A program made the translations under genes and the position numbers. Shown piece after piece: positions 1 through 14,100 of a stretch of 64,000 bases of DNA (within the stretch, counting starts at the first letter, position 1; each line of letters opens with the position of its first letter). The stretch is from Nectonema munidae (Eukaryota; Nematomorpha; Nectonematoida; Nectonematidae), in NCBI GenBank assembly GCA_030549495.1, contig JAUIRK010000957.1:248336-312335 (forward strand). The letters run 5' to 3'. The notes beneath the pieces were generated by a model. It searched no databases. It saw only the letters and a list, made by a program, of their open reading frames with translations, and was not told the DNA's origin.

Positions 1-799
1 AATCTATCATAGTGAAAGCTAAACGCTGCAATCACGTCCTTTACTTACATTACAGTCATATTTTTGGAGCGTGTATGATGGATGCAATGGAGATAGTCAA
101 ACAAATGCGACGACACATTGTGAAAAAGTAAATAAACGTCTTCATCACTTTTGCCCTCTGGTAGATTGAGCAAACTTTCTCTTGGCAAGCGAGCAGACAC
201 GCAGATCCACGCTTTCCTATAGTCCCCTTTAAATGGATAGGGCAGGTTAGACGATATTTTAGTCCAATTTGCTAACGCAAGAAGCTTTGTTTACTTTTCC
301 AGCTGCCTTGCTTCGAAAAGCTTTGGAGAAAGATATTTCCATCGCATCTCCTCGTATACAGGAATATTACGTTTGTTGTTATGCTTGATATGACAAGAAA
401 CCTAATAGAACGTTAGAATTGACTGTGTCGTGTCGATTTGAAAAATTGTGACTATACATACAATTGTTAAATAAAAAACGGTTATCATTTTGATAAAGCA
501 AAGGCAAGATTAAAAATGGGTGTGTATTTTTTGAAATATGCCTGTCAAGATATTACAAAATATTACAAAATATTCTTTTCCATGGTGCTCATTACACAGA
601 GTTTCTATCTCAAGGCAGAGGTTTTTCTGCTTCTTGAATGAATCTCTAGAAAATATACACGAGACTGGAGAAAATGATGGCCTTCACTTTTCTATTTCTA
701 TTCAATTGAAAATACAGAAATCTTAAAATTTTAAACATGATTGAAACTTCTAAATAAGGATTCCTCAATCATTTTGTTTATAAACATTTTAAAATCTGT
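1..799. other. No gene seen
   Basis: AT-rich sequence with only short, low-complexity reading frames on either strand. The first 300 bases are less AT-rich than what follows, but I see no splice-bounded open frame, RNA gene or transposon end in them. Confidence 0.5.
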
Positions 800-1170
800 T
801 ATAATGGAATGGAGGAAACCTTTCACCATTTAAAACTTCGATTTGAATTCTTCATTCCATCTAAGTTCGATAAAAACTTCCTCAAAATTTTTTTCTACAT
901 ATTCTCTAAGGATTGATTACCCATTCTTTTGTTTTGAGTTTAGGTTGTAATTGTGAAGAATATGTAATCTTTCAGCTCAGATTTATGATTAGAAAAATTT
1001 CTCTACGATTCAAATTTTTACTATATTGAATTCTTTTCTAAAAAATCAGCTTTTTTAAAATATTTGAAAATATTTGTTTAAACACTGAGGAACAATTTTA
1101 TAAAAAAAGATTGACTATACCTGAATTCCATTTTCGTCGAAAAGTGGAAGATTCACCGACGGTTGAGAAA
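800..1170 (+). repeat. Dispersed repeat family A, copy 1
   Basis: This block is alignable by eye with 45990-46330 in the same orientation. Shared blocks include GATTTGAATTC near the start, GATTTATGATTAGAAAAA in the middle and CCTGAATTCCATTTTCG near the end, followed by AAAAGTGG and GATTC. It has no coding capacity and no terminal repeats that I could fix, so it is probably a non-autonomous transposon of unknown class. Borders are approximate. Confidence 0.6.
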
Positions 1171-2600
1171 TCCTGTTCTAAATTATATGAATTCCTTGCA
1201 ATTATTGCAAAATGGTTTGCTATCAATACCTTCTAAAACTTGTGAATGCGATAAAAATTTTCCAGTTGTATATAAGGTTTTATTTCGAAAAAAGAAAATC
1301 TAAAAATTTTAATCTTTGTCTTTTTGCTTCTTTTTGTATTTTCTTGCTAAATATCTCGAGTCTTGTGTATTCTAAGTCCAATTTCTCATTTCTCGGGAAA
1401 ATGTTTTTATCGAGAAATCAAAGACTCCAGTGCGCATTGAATCACCACCCTTCCAAACTTCGCTTCAGAGTATTCTTTCCATAAGTGTGAGGTATTGAAG
1501 CTAACTTCCATGAATGCATATTTTACCTTGAGTCTAGAGAAGCAGCTCAGCGTGAACTTTACTAATCATCTAACACACTCGTTCTCAACCTTTTTATAAC
1601 AGATATGCACAACTTTTTTCTTCGTATTGAACCACAAGAAAACAAATCAGTAAAAAGTCTGTTTATGCTAATTATTTTCATTTATATTTTATAGATTATA
1701 GTTTCAAGTTTTTTGAGATTCTATTTTAAGTTATTATAGCAAGAAACGTGTTGGGATTTTACATACATGTTTTCATATATGAAAAGTGAAATGTTGAATC
1801 TTAAATACACTTTTCAAGTTATTAAAAGCTTGCTCTCATAATATTTGATTTTAGATTTGGACTTTAATTTAAAATTTCTTTAAAAACACTACAATTATTT
1901 TGGTTGCATTACATATATAACCCCATCAGCAATTCTACAAACCGCATTGCAAACTTTAATTTTTAAAAGTTAGAAATATTTCAAAAGCTTTGAAACCCAT
2001 CTTTTTTAAAACTATTTTATTTTTTGACAATAAAAAAAAGAAAAAAAAATCATTTCATCAAAAAGAAAAAATTGTTCATCATTTAAAAAAGTTAGCTTAT
2101 CATTTCTGGTAGGGACTGAAGATTGGATGAAAAAGAAGTCGATTGAGTTGGTTCGGAGACATTGAAAGAAGAGACGAATCAAGTTGGTTGAAAAGGATTC
2201 AAAAATTTTAAATGGAAGACCTGGAAAAAAAAAGGTAGTTGAAAAAGATTTGACAAAATGCACGTTTAGTTTCTTTTAGCTAGAGACCTTGATTTTGCTA
2301 TCGTGATCCATGATAGGATCATTAAATCTTAGTCTGATATTTCGGCTGTTGTGGATAATTCATTTTTAGTAAATCACGACATCTTTTTTCAATGTCCACA
2401 CGAAGAACTTCAAGATGAGGAATGCACGCAGAAAGGCATTATGAATCCTAAACAGTAGTGTTAGAGTTCTGAAAAGATGTAAAAATTTGTTTTTCAAATT
2501 GTTTTTTCCAAAATTTGTAATTTTCCTCTATAACTTTTTATTTTTTGAGTGCAGGGTCATTAAATCTAATTTTCTATCTTGTAACTCTGTAACATAAAGA
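1171..2600. other. No gene seen; one possible hAT terminus
   Basis: AT-rich non-coding sequence. CGTTCTCAACCTTTTT near 1571 resembles the CAGTGGTTCTCAACCTTTTT start of hAT elements, but no matching opposite end was found. Confidence 0.4.
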
Positions 2601-2602
2601 GA

Positions 2603-2738
2603 ACGTGAGTAAGGTTGGTTAGGTATTGGGTTTCGATAACTCAAGGTCTTGGGTTCGATCCCGGATCAAGCCTACTTTCTCATAGTTCGATACAAGCCGT
2701 GCAAATGCGCCTTCTCGATGAAAACACCCAAAAAAACA
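2603..2738 (+). repeat. tRNA-derived SINE, copy 1
   Basis: Head-to-tail order is GTGAGTAAGGTTGGTTAGG, then the Pol III B-box-like GGTTCGATCCC, then ATCAAGCCTACTTTC, then AAATGCGCCTTCTCGATG and an A-rich tail. Five more copies lie in the window at 5287, 24671, 34925, 44427 and 50038, most in the opposite orientation. The B box and the length of about 140 bases point to a tRNA-derived SINE. Confidence 0.8.
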
Positions 2739-3275
2739 TAAAAATGTTAAATGTATATATAATCACGCCATATATTCACACCTTACTACATACACAATGT
2801 AAAAAAATGAAAATCACACCATTATACATCATCAATGATCACTTATCAAACCAATTACACATAAATCACAACATTATGCAAGGTTAACGGGAATAAACGT
2901 AACCTAACAAAGTATATATCTTGGACATCAAAGAAGAAACACTTCATAGAAAGATTCCGCAGCTATCGTGAAGATTCCTGTTAACGGATTTCAAAGGCTT
3001 ATTTATCCCTCAGCTATTCAAAGAAATGGATCGATGCTTGTTTTCTTGTCTTCAATAAACTTATACCTTTTACATCTGACGTTACAAACTCTAAGTTGAG
3101 ATAATTTTATGTTTCAAAAATTTGATAACCACCTTACTTCTCTAGGAAGTTATAAAGTTTTAAAACCCTTATCTTGACAAAATTGAGGAAAAAATCTTTT
3201 GTTCAATGAATTTGACTTGACAAAATTAATTCCACGTATAGCAGTGTGGATTCGTCCATTTCTCCGTCAATATTT

Positions 3276-3530
3276 TTAGCAACTAAATGTTGCCTGTGAA
3301 TAGCACCATGTACATGTAAAATGCGAAGGCTCCATCTGAAGCATTAAAAAATGTTCTTTATTTTTACCAACAGATGAAGGATGCTTTGATTTTTGATGTT
3401 GTTCAAGTTTAATTTTTTTCATTGAATCATTCGTCAAAATAGCGCAGCACTCAAAACACAAAGGTTTGGAATCAGATGATACAAAACCAAATAAAGTAAA
3501 ATCTTCTTTTAATTTTCTCTTTTTTGTAAA
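3276..3530 (-). pseudogene. BED zinc-finger fragment of a ZBED5-like hAT transposase
   Basis: The minus-strand frame reads FGFVSSDSKPLCFECC, then LTNDSMKKIKLEQHQKSKHP. This is the Cys-x2-Cys ... Asn-Asp-Ser-Met-Lys ... His-x4-His layout of the BED finger at the N-terminus of ZBED5/SCAND3-type hAT proteins (family knowledge). Only the finger region is present, about 80 codons against 600 or more for a whole transposase. No downstream RNase-H-like domain follows, so it is a relic. A related, longer fossil lies at 54.5-56.1 kb. Confidence 0.7.
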
Positions 3531-3569
3531 CTGCTCTAGAAATTTTGAAAAGTAGTAAAAAAAATTAAA

Positions 3570-5100
3570 TTTATTTTATTGTCTGTAATCAAAGAATCGA
3601 AAAATATTCTTTAAAAAACAAAGAATATGAAACTTTCTGTTCATATTTTGCTACCTCATACGATGTTACAAAAGTTTATTTTTGCAATTTTTTCACGATC
3701 AAATAATCAAAATAAAATTCTATAATCAAAGAAACGAAAAATGTTCAAATGAAAAAATATTTATTCTTTTTAAATATATCGTTGGCTCCCGTTACTCTTA
3801 GAATAGAAAGATAAACCTAGTCTCTAATAATTTTTATCAAATTATGCATATACGAAACTAAAAGTAAGGTGATAAAAAGATGACACTCAAGTTGTCTACC
3901 AGTGTTCAACCGTACATGTTATGAGAGATATATATATTTTATGTTTTATCACTATGTAAAATTCGAAGGTAATGCATTCATTATTTCAAAAGTTATTAGA
4001 GCTTGTTCTGTCAGCTCATTATACCAGAACCGTAAAATGCTGGTTTGATTTTCATACCATAAATAAAATAAAAAATAAAATTTACATAATAAAATTTGAT
4101 ACATAAATAAAATTTTTTTGGTAGGGCAGAATTTTCTTGTCAAACCTTGGACATAAAAAGAAGCCTTCATTGAACTTAAAAGTTAGTCTGCCAACACATG
4201 AGAAATGTTCTCCAAGAGTGTGTAAAATTTAAGGCGCCATTTTAAAAGAAGTGGTCATTAGAGTATTGAACGGTGCTGCAAGCCCAAACGGATTTGTAAG
4301 CATCCACATAAAAATTGGCGACGGGCTGGTGCGGGAAGAATTTTGATTTGAGAACATTTGGATGTTTTTTCTAATTCTCAGCAATCAAATCCAAGCATTA
4401 AAATGATTGAAAGATGATGAATCTGAAAGCATCATTTATAAGTATTTCAATCATTCGTCGTAGTCTGAGAGGAACAATTTGAGCGAAACAGTCGCGTGTA
4501 TACGAAGAAGGATATTGCTCAACGCTCACACCCACATAACACTGTTTTTGCAGGGGTAGCGAGAAGAATATAAATTTGAATTAAAATGGACCCTTTCCAC
4601 TCCAACACCTAATTTGAAAGTAGTAGAAACTCTTGATTTTACTTTTCTGTTATTCAAAGTTTGATGTTGGCTATCTATCAACCTAAAAGCTTTATGTACA
4701 CAGTTTAGCATCAATACCGCATAGCTCTACTTTTTTTAATGAACTAAAGATGAAAAATCCACTTTTGAAGTGTAATTATTTAACAAATTATATTACTATT
4801 CAAAAATAATATGTGAAATCTCAGGGTCTCCCAGAATACTATGATCAAGAGTATTAGTTTTATTTTTTCAACTCAACTTGTAAATCTCTGCTCTAGGACC
4901 GTGATAAAATGGGCACTGTGTTTTAAAAAGTTCCTGCCAGAAGAACACAGAAAAGCCATCAGCATACGCTTTCAAAAAGAAAGAAAACATCATCTTTGAA
5001 AAAGACAAATGTCACTAATATAATTCAGCCAATCAGTTACTCTTTCAAACATTTCAATCTTGCCTTTGCATATGATTGACGTTAGCATGGGAAGCGCCTT
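3570..5100. other. No gene seen
   Basis: AT-rich upstream region of the gene that begins at 5156. Short frames only. Confidence 0.4.
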
Positions 5101-5102
5101 GG

Positions 5103-5110
5103 TATATAAA
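5103..5110 (+). promoter_or_regulatory. TATA box of the secreted-protein gene
   Basis: GGTATATAAACTAAG contains a good TATA box about 50 bases before the ATG at 5156. That spacing predicts transcription starting near 5133 and a 5' UTR of only about 20-25 bases. The downstream signal-peptide exon and donor site support it. Confidence 0.65.
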
Positions 5111-5155
5111 CTAAGAACCCGCTTATAAGAAGCAGTTTGCTTGCTAAATACTTAA

Positions 5156-8100
5156 ATGTTTCTCGCATCTCTCATCCTCGCCTCTTTGCTAAGTGCCGTG
5201 TTCACTAGTAAGTAACTTTGTTTAAAATTAGCATCAGCATACTGAAAGTCCATTCTTAAATCTTAAAAATTGATAACTTAATTAAAGGTAAAGGTGCCAT
5301 AGGAAAGTATCGAACTGTGAGCAAAGCAAGCTTGATGTGGGATCGAACCCAAGACCTTGAGTTATCGAGTCCATGATCTAACCAATCGTACTCACGCCCC
5401 AAGTTTATTTCTCAAGGCTTTCCTATTTTGGGCGCGTTGCGTTTATAAATCAAGGGATAATAATGGCACCCTTCAATCTGAATTGTAGCAAACATAGGAG
5501 ATGCGATAAGATCCTGATTTGAATGGCCGCCCCACCTGCGAAAGATTAAAACTGCTGACCGGACGCGTATTTTTAGTTTTTGATCCCGAAACCCACCCTG
5601 TTTCAATTTTCAAAAATGTCCTGCTCAAGAGCATCAAGTTCAATTTAATGAAAAAGGAAACTGTTTCAATTTTAATATCACTTATTGTGAAAAGATCATG
5701 TTTTGGAAATAGCATGACGAGTATATGTTTCGCTCCCTAGCAGCACTTATGGCCAGGGCCGGCCGCAGTGGGCCCCGCGCTTCTCATTTTTGATTTTGAT
5801 GATATATTGTATGATTTCGCTAAATGCAAGGTTCGCAAAGTAAAGTTATACTTTGATCGTCATTTTGTGTTAATGGAAAAGTAATAAAACAAATCCTTTT
5901 TCTTTTTTTCAAAATCTTATTTCTCACTTTTGATCTTTTTTTCCTACGCACACTGGGCCCCGCGCAATCCATTTTGCATAGGGCCCCGCGAACACTAGGG
6001 CCCCGCGAACACTAGGGCCGGCCCTGGTTATGGCCATAATGCATAAAAAGTTTTGAGCAACAACAGAGAGTCTTACAAAATTGGAATACTTTTATTTCAA
6101 TTCTAAATCAGGTTGATGATTATTATTATCAATATTTCATCCTGATTTGTTTCTGCAGACACTTTTCCTGTCGTATCCTACGCGTTATAAAATTTGGTAC
6201 AGTGGCTATGAACAAGGCACAAAGCACCTTCCTTGTGCAATTGAAGATTTGGTTCTACACTCCCTAGTTGTCTATCTAATTTCTATTAAAAAAGCCTTTC
6301 CCGAGGGACGAACGTGTTGGTGCCACAAAATCATAGTTGTTAATACGTCCGATGAAAGACACTATATTCTTTACTGATTAACAAAATCATTTATATTGAG
6401 TGTGTTGCTAACTGAATGAAATCAAGACAATTTAGAAATTTTTTAAACTCAATAGCCTTATTCACCAGTTAATAATAATCAGTTAATTTTTACTAACTAT
6501 ATTTATATACAATTATATAGCGTTCTAGTTCTGCAAATATAACTGTTAACATGTGTGTTTCCTAGATTTTTTACGCTGTTATGAATCCACTTTTTAAACG
6601 ATTGAACTTTTTTTTTAATTTTAAAAATGAAAATATTGACATGGTTTTTGTGAGGAGGTTAGATTCTTGATATCACGTTTCAAATTTGAACTATAAGAGT
6701 TTTTCATTGACCCAAGAAGAAGGAAAGTTAATTTGTTACAAGATTGGAGCGTGACAACAAATATCCCATTTGATACCTCACTTCTGATCCTCAAAAATCA
6801 GCCAAAAGTAAGCTACTTGGTACACGAGTGCATTAAAATGAAGAAATCGTTCGAATTATTCCAAACGGACGTGGTGCTGAAAGCGGTTGGGGTAGTTATT
6901 CCAAAAACTTTAGTCTTTCAATTCACCCCTTTTCAATAAAAGTCCTATTCACATGTATTTTCCACAAGTATTGCTAAATGTCATAAATACGAAGTTTTGT
7001 TCACCTTATTAATTGATGTGGATACTTTTTTATAGATAATTGTCACACTAAATCAATATCTCATGAGCAGTTTTCTCAAATTCCTGAAGATGCTTCTCAA
7101 ATAGAGTTGAAGTTTTCTATTGAATGCTTAAAACCCTTTCTTCCTACTGTGAAGATCAAAAATCAAGTCGTCAATTTTAGCAGTATCCACGAACTAGATG
7201 ACGACAAGGCTATCCATCTTCTGGATTATTCATACACAGTTAAAACAACTGAACAGCTCACAATACTGGAAGTTTTCCTTTCCTTTGGAGAAGATGCCAA
7301 CTATGAGGACACATTTTACTTCGATAAATTGAGTAATGTTTTTAGCGTTTATGCATTTCTGTGTATTTTTATAGGTAATCAATTACTATCTCCAGTCAGT
7401 TAGTCGGTTAGTTACAGAATTTTCAGGCGTATAACGCGTATCAGCGGATACTGCGTAGTAACATTTTAGGGAATATAGCTTTCTACTACATTTTCAGTAA
7501 TTGTGCTTTAGAGAAGTGTTGTGTACGAGCATCTTTGCATTTTGTTATGAAAGTTCAGAAACATGCATTGAATTTTTCAAAGTTTATTTGGAGATCAATT
7601 TTGGTTTAAAATATATGTTTGTACCGTGGTCGGACAGTTTATCTTTACGTTAGGGCAGTGGCGTAGCCAGAAAATAGAAGTTGGAGGGGCAGACATTTTC
7701 ACCAAAAAAGAATGTAGCACACGCACTTTGAGAATTTGAGTAATGTGATATCAATATAAAAATTTTTTTATTTTTATTTGGAAATCATGAAGTATCTCGT
7801 ACAAATTTATTTTTTGGAAGAAAAATATCAATATTGCATTGTTGACAATTTGTTTTGTATTCTCTTTCAAATATATGAAGGAAGCATAAGATTCTTCTTT
7901 CTTTCATGCAGCACTGAGCATCGTTGACTTCTTGAAACTGCTTGTTTTACAGTTGCATTGGCATAATGTCAGTTGTTAGGGAGGCGTCAACTGAGCAAAA
8001 TGTTAGTTAAAGGAAAGAATCTTCGACACATTTGTTCTTGTTAGCAAGAATACACTAACAGGGATTGAGGCCGCCAAACAACTGCATACATATAGCAAAA

Positions 8101-11100
8101 CATTCTAAAAATTCCAAAGGAATACTTTGAAATTAGGCCCTATAATTTTAATGGAAGATTTTATCCAATAAAATGACAGTAATTGATTAAAAACAAAAAT
8201 GATCAAGAGAGTTATGATATTTAAATCCTATTGTGGTTTGATTAATTCAAAGTAAAAATGCAAAGCAGTATCATCAATGAATAGTTTTTTTTCAAATGCA
8301 TCCTTTAAGTATGAAATATTTGCTTCTGCAATAAAAGATGCTATTTTTTCTTACAAACTTTTGGGAAAAAAAGTTTCCATGTAGTATTTACAAATAATTA
8401 GTCTTGAAATATTCCTAAATCACCTCCACCATATGTAAATTACGATTGTACTGTCAACAAATTTGAATATTCTTCATATGAAATGAAATATCTATTATTA
8501 AATTTAAGCGATCAATCTTTCCTTAATATAGGTATACTATTTTGTATCACTGAATTTCTTTTTGACATTAATAAATATTTTTTGTCATAAACAATAATGT
8601 TTGAAATCAATGGACTTGCAAAGAAAGCGAACACAAGAAATAAATAGGTCTCAATTGTCCGCATTTCTTAAAAGTCCATGCGTTTTAGATTGAAGTACAA
8701 CATGTTACTACTTCCATTACAATTGATGCAAAACAAATTGCATTATAATAAATAAAAAAAAGAAGTCTTTCATTGGTCTATTTATCTTATTCATAATGAA
8801 AAACTCATGCACCCTCGAAGCATTGAATGCTATTTTCGGTTGCAACACGAATCAAGCAAATTTTGTAAAGAAATTCTCTTAAAAATGTTTTTTCAAAAGT
8901 ACACATTTTCAGATCAAAATCTGAGCAAATTTCAAAAGATGAACTCTTCAGAAAAAGGAAAATATTCAGGCATTTTTTTTTTAATTTTGGATCACTCTTA
9001 TCAATTTTTTATAAAAAAAAAAATATAAACGTGAAAAGTTATTTTCAAAATAAAACTAAGCTGAATTATTTTATTCAAAAACTTCCTTTTCTTATATTTG
9101 AAAGCATATTTTAGGATTTTAAAGCAATTAACTTTCGGGGCACATTTTGAGGCACTTTTTAAATAGAGCGGATTTACAATCCTCCATCAAATCTTGTAAA
9201 ATGGTGGTATCCAACATCCATAATTTTTTCTTACATCTGCTTTGGTTAGACTTTGTTCCAGTCGTAATTTGTTTAACAATCCTTTGTGTGATTTCTGATG
9301 CAAATCACAAGTTTTTTGGTCATTGATTACTATAAAAAACGTTATCTCATTGATTTGAGTCTTTTAACCCTATTCGTGACGGGCTATTTTAGCCCCCCCC
9401 CCCCCCAGGCCCATAGCTAGGACTTTTCAATTGGGGGTCGGGGGTGGTAAATATTTTCACAAAAATTTTTTTGGTACTTATGGGTTATATCTCCCCCATT
9501 CAAAAAAATTTTTTTAGTAAATTACTGAAAAAAATTTTTAAGTGGGAGGGAGATAACTAATAAGTACCAAATTTTTATATATACTCTAAAAATAAACCAT
9601 TTTTTGAACCCTTTATTCATATCTAAAAAATGATAAATTTTAAATTGATGTTTAAAAAATATTTTACTTAAAATGTGAATAAATGTTTTTAGAGAAAATT
9701 TTAAAGCGAAACGAACATATTTGATTGACATTTTCGCATTCTACTTACGAAAACTGAGTCCAAAAATGAAATCAGCATGGAGATCTAGTATAAAAATATA
9801 TTTTAATGAGAATATAAATAATGTTCTAGGATATAATTTTTGCCGTCAACCACAAATATGATTGACATTTTCACACTCAAAATGCAAAATGAGTGGAGGA
9901 ACAAAATCTGCATGTTCGATGGATTTTTAAAAAAGATATTTTATTTAAAATTTGGATAAATGTTCTTCGAGACACTTTCTCAGACGTGAACTGCAAATAG
10001 TTTTAGACATTTCCAAATCATAGTTGCTAAAACTGAGCTGAGAAATGAAATTGTCATGGTAGATTTGATATAAAAAATATATTTAGTTTAAAATTTAATT
10101 AACATTCATGGAGTTTCAGATGAAAACCACAATTTTGATTCACACTTTGAGACATCCTATCTCCGGCCTCATTATTTCTTGCATAGTTCTTTCTATTCGG
10201 GCAAACCGTTCAATGTTTGGATCCATGCTTTCAAGTTTTTGTAGCATAGCGTTCATCATAGTCATGACCTCGGATAACCCTTTTACAGCAAGCTTTTTCC
10301 GCGTATTTCTTCTTTTACTGCTTCTCTTCTTTCTTGTTCAGCTTTTTTTCTTCTATTTCTAGGAGTTCTTCGTTTGTTAACTTTTCATATTCTTCAGTTA
10401 TTGGTTCTTCAATTTCTTCTTCCTCCCACTTTAATTCCAGATGAGTTGCCAAACGAACAACTTTTCCTCAGACATTGCTTAATTCTTCTTCGCTATCAAA
10501 ACTAACAAAATCTTGAAAAAACGCTTGTTACACTGTTTCCATACTCCGTGCATACATTTTTCTGTTACAAAATCCCAAGCTCTAGCAACATGCTTGATGC
10601 AGTGATAAATATTGTATGATTTCCAAAAATCACCCAAAGTCAAGCCAGGGCTTGCATCCATTGCCTGATCAAAAGAAATGCGCAAATAGTGCGCCAGGTA
10701 GAAATCACTCCTTGGTCCATAGGTTGAACGAGAGGAGTAGTATTAGCAGGAAAAACACAACTTTTATATTTGAATAAATATCGCCCAAGTAAGTAGGATG
10801 GCCAGGCGCATTGTCAAGGACCAATAAACTTTTAAAAGGAATGCCTTTATCACTGCAGTATTGACGCACTTCTTGAACACAACAGTTCTTCAAACAGTGT
10901 GTGTGTCATCCACGCTTTTTGGTTACTTCGATAATAAATAGGGCGGGTATGCTTATTAACGTTTTTCAGTGAATGTGGATTTCATGAAAGTCTAATAAGA
11001 AAAGGTTTTAATTTGTGTCCTGCATTGTTTCCACCAAGCATTAAAGTGAATCTTTCTTTAATTGCCTTGTGCACTGGTGCACTTGAGAATTGCTTACTAT

Positions 11101-14100
11101 TGCCCTGGTGCACTTGAGTATTGCTTACTAATCTAAGTCCCTTTTGGCATTTTCTTCAAAAACAGCTGTTTCATCTACATTAAAAATTTGCTCTGGCAAA
11201 TATCCCTCATGTTCAATCAATTTATCAAATTTTTCCACAAATGCCTTTGCTGCAGGCTCATCACAATTTGCAGCCTCACCTCTCGACAACGCCTGACGAA
11301 CCTGATAACGCTCTCCAAGAAGAATGGGATATATCTAATGATGCGTATTCTTTACCTGCACGATCTTTCAACATCTGAAATAAACTTCTAGCTTTACTTT
11401 GTGCTGCTTGCAACATCACTTTCACACCTCTTTGTCAATTATCTTCAAAACCAAGTAAAAAGCAACTTTTCCATCTCAGCAATCGCTCCTTCACGATTTT
11501 TTGTAATTATTATCGTTGATTTAATGGCGGCTGCTGCTTTCACTGCCTCTCTAATGTGGTCTTTATTTTTCAAAATTGGAGACACCGTTGAGTGGGAAAG
11601 ATTGAGATCTCTAACAATCGAATTTACTTTTTTTCCATCTTCATACTGTTTTATCACTTGCATCTTTGTCTCCAACGACAGTGCTTTTTTCGATTTCTTT
11701 GTAGAATTGCCGTCTGTTAAATTGGAATTCCTCCTATAAACCATAGTAAGGGGTCGTTCACAATTGACGTCAACCAATTTTTGTCAAATTTTGCCCCTCC
11801 CACTTTTAAGAAGAAATAGAAGATGAAAAATTTTTATTTTGTAGAAAATATTTGGTCAATTCTATCAAAAATATTCAGCCCAAAACTATTTTTATCTTCA
11901 TATTTAACTTCTTCTTCGTACCTTTCATTGTCTAAAATTATTTGAGTTTGTGTGGGTTTAAAGATGCAAAATGATGAGTGCTTGTTTTTTTTCTTTGATT
12001 GAACAAAAGTACTTTGAACATTTCAAGCCTTTGGCATTCAATTTTTGCAAAGAAGGGCAGAACTCGTCGAAATATCTACTTAATCCAAGAGTTTTCATAT
12101 GCTGAGATTGAAATAGTGAATCAAAATGACCGTTTATCATGTCTATAGTTAAGCCTTCTGTTGTTGAACTAATTGGAACAGGAGGTGGTAAAAACCTAAA
12201 AACAGAATTAACAAAATACAGGTAACAACTTTCTCTTGAAAACGCATACTTTAATTTCAATGAAAGTTTAATTTGTTTTTTTTAAAAAATATTTATATAT
12301 ATTTTTTTAAAATAACTCCATATTGGGTAGTCCTTTGAGCCATTTCATTGATTTCTCCTCAAAATTTTACTTTGTATATAATATAAAAATGATATAAAAA
12401 CTATTTCGAGGCATATAAGTTAGTGTATTTTTCTAAATGACATTTTTCATTTCATTGTCTCATTTTTATACAATTTCTTCTTTTGATTTTGTTTTATAAA
12501 ATAAAATGAGATTCTGTTTTATGTAAAAAGATAAAATGATATAAAGTTTAACGAAACATCATGGCTGTTGTTTTTTGAGAAATGATGTGAATTTTTTAAA
12601 AAGAGCTACTAGTTCTATAAAAAAAATATCATCGCAAAAACTGTAATACATACGCTGTTATTTTGCACCAGTCGCCTCGATTTTGTTTTATTTTTTTAAT
12701 TCAACAAACTTTTAATATACGTTAAAGTTTTTATATCTTGACAGCTATGTAAAGTTTTGTGAATTTTCAGATACTTCAAAGAAAGCTATAAATAAGCGTT
12801 TAAATTTTTTAACTTTATATACTATATAGTTCGCTCTCGCTTCTTTGCATATGCAATGCCTCCGAAACTTTGCCAAGGTATAGATAAAATATTTATGTTT
12901 GTAAATAAAATATATATCTTCAATAAAAGAAGCAAACTTTGATTACCTGTCAGGGAAAAATGAATCATAATTTGTAAGAAATGGTTTAAAACACTCGCTA
13001 ATGTTACATTTTATGATTTGCAGAAGATACTGTGAAATCTACAAATCTGAGAAAAAGAGAAATCTATATATATAATGTTGATGTCAACTTTTCCAAAAAG
13101 CTTGGAACAGTTTCACAATGGTTGAGAAATAAAATATACATTGATATTTTTCTTTTCAGAAAAATGCTTCGAAATTGAAAGTCTTGGCAAAAATGGTTTA
13201 TATTTTAGTGAAGATGAAGATACTGTGGAGACTTCTTTTTATGTTCAATGTCCATTAAACATCGATCTATTTATTACGAACAGCCTTACACATATTAACG
13301 TTGCAGATAAATTGGATATGAAAATACGCAAAAACTTTTTGTTAAGGATTAGAAGAAGAGTGACCAGGAGTGATGCTTGGATTTTGATTGAGGGAACTGG
13401 CGCATTTGATACCAAACTTCAAGCAGGTGTTGATACAGCAGATATAAAAGTTGAAGCAAAGCATTACAGTATTCTTTTATTCATTCTATTTAAAAATGCT
13501 TTGCATTGAATAGCATTAATTAATTTTGACTAACTAAATGAATAATTTGTAAAACTAAAATAAAAAATATACACAATCGAACTAATTCACCATTTTCTGA
13601 ATAATTATATCCCTAATCTATATTATTGAGAATTCTTTTGCTTTTTCCAGCAAAATAATATTTAGTGTGAAATATTATGAGAGTGATAAAAATTAATTCC
13701 TCAAAAATAGCCACTAGTTAAATCCCACTGCGTAAGTCTCTTCACAAATGAGTGATTCCTTTCTAACTTATTTGTTTATACTTTCACAATATTACTACAC
13801 TAATGTTTATCAAATCATTTTTAGTTTAATTGTATAGCAAGGATGTTGTTTAATATTTATTTAATAAGGTTGATCAAAAACGCAATCAATAATTCGATTG
13901 GCTCCATCTAAAAATGCACCCGTCTTAGTAACAGCCATGTATATTTCGTTTTGAGCGACAAGCGCTTATTTTATGTGCAAGAATGTTGTGGCTTTAAGGA
14001 AATGTATCTCGGAATGACACTGTATTCATTGATAGCAATTTTTTGATAGTTGTCTCCCCATTTTTATTGTATCAAATGAAGCACGGAATCAAAGAATGAG

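Noticed and set aside
538-726. Small gene near the window start
   Set aside because: 62 codons with no splice signals, promoter or protein-like pattern; typical of background.
6147-6380. Open frame after TTTCTGCAG, as a second exon of the secreted-protein gene
   Set aside because: Joining it to exon 1 forces a frame that stops after about 10 codons. The open frame needs a different phase, and the exon at 7036 fits instead.
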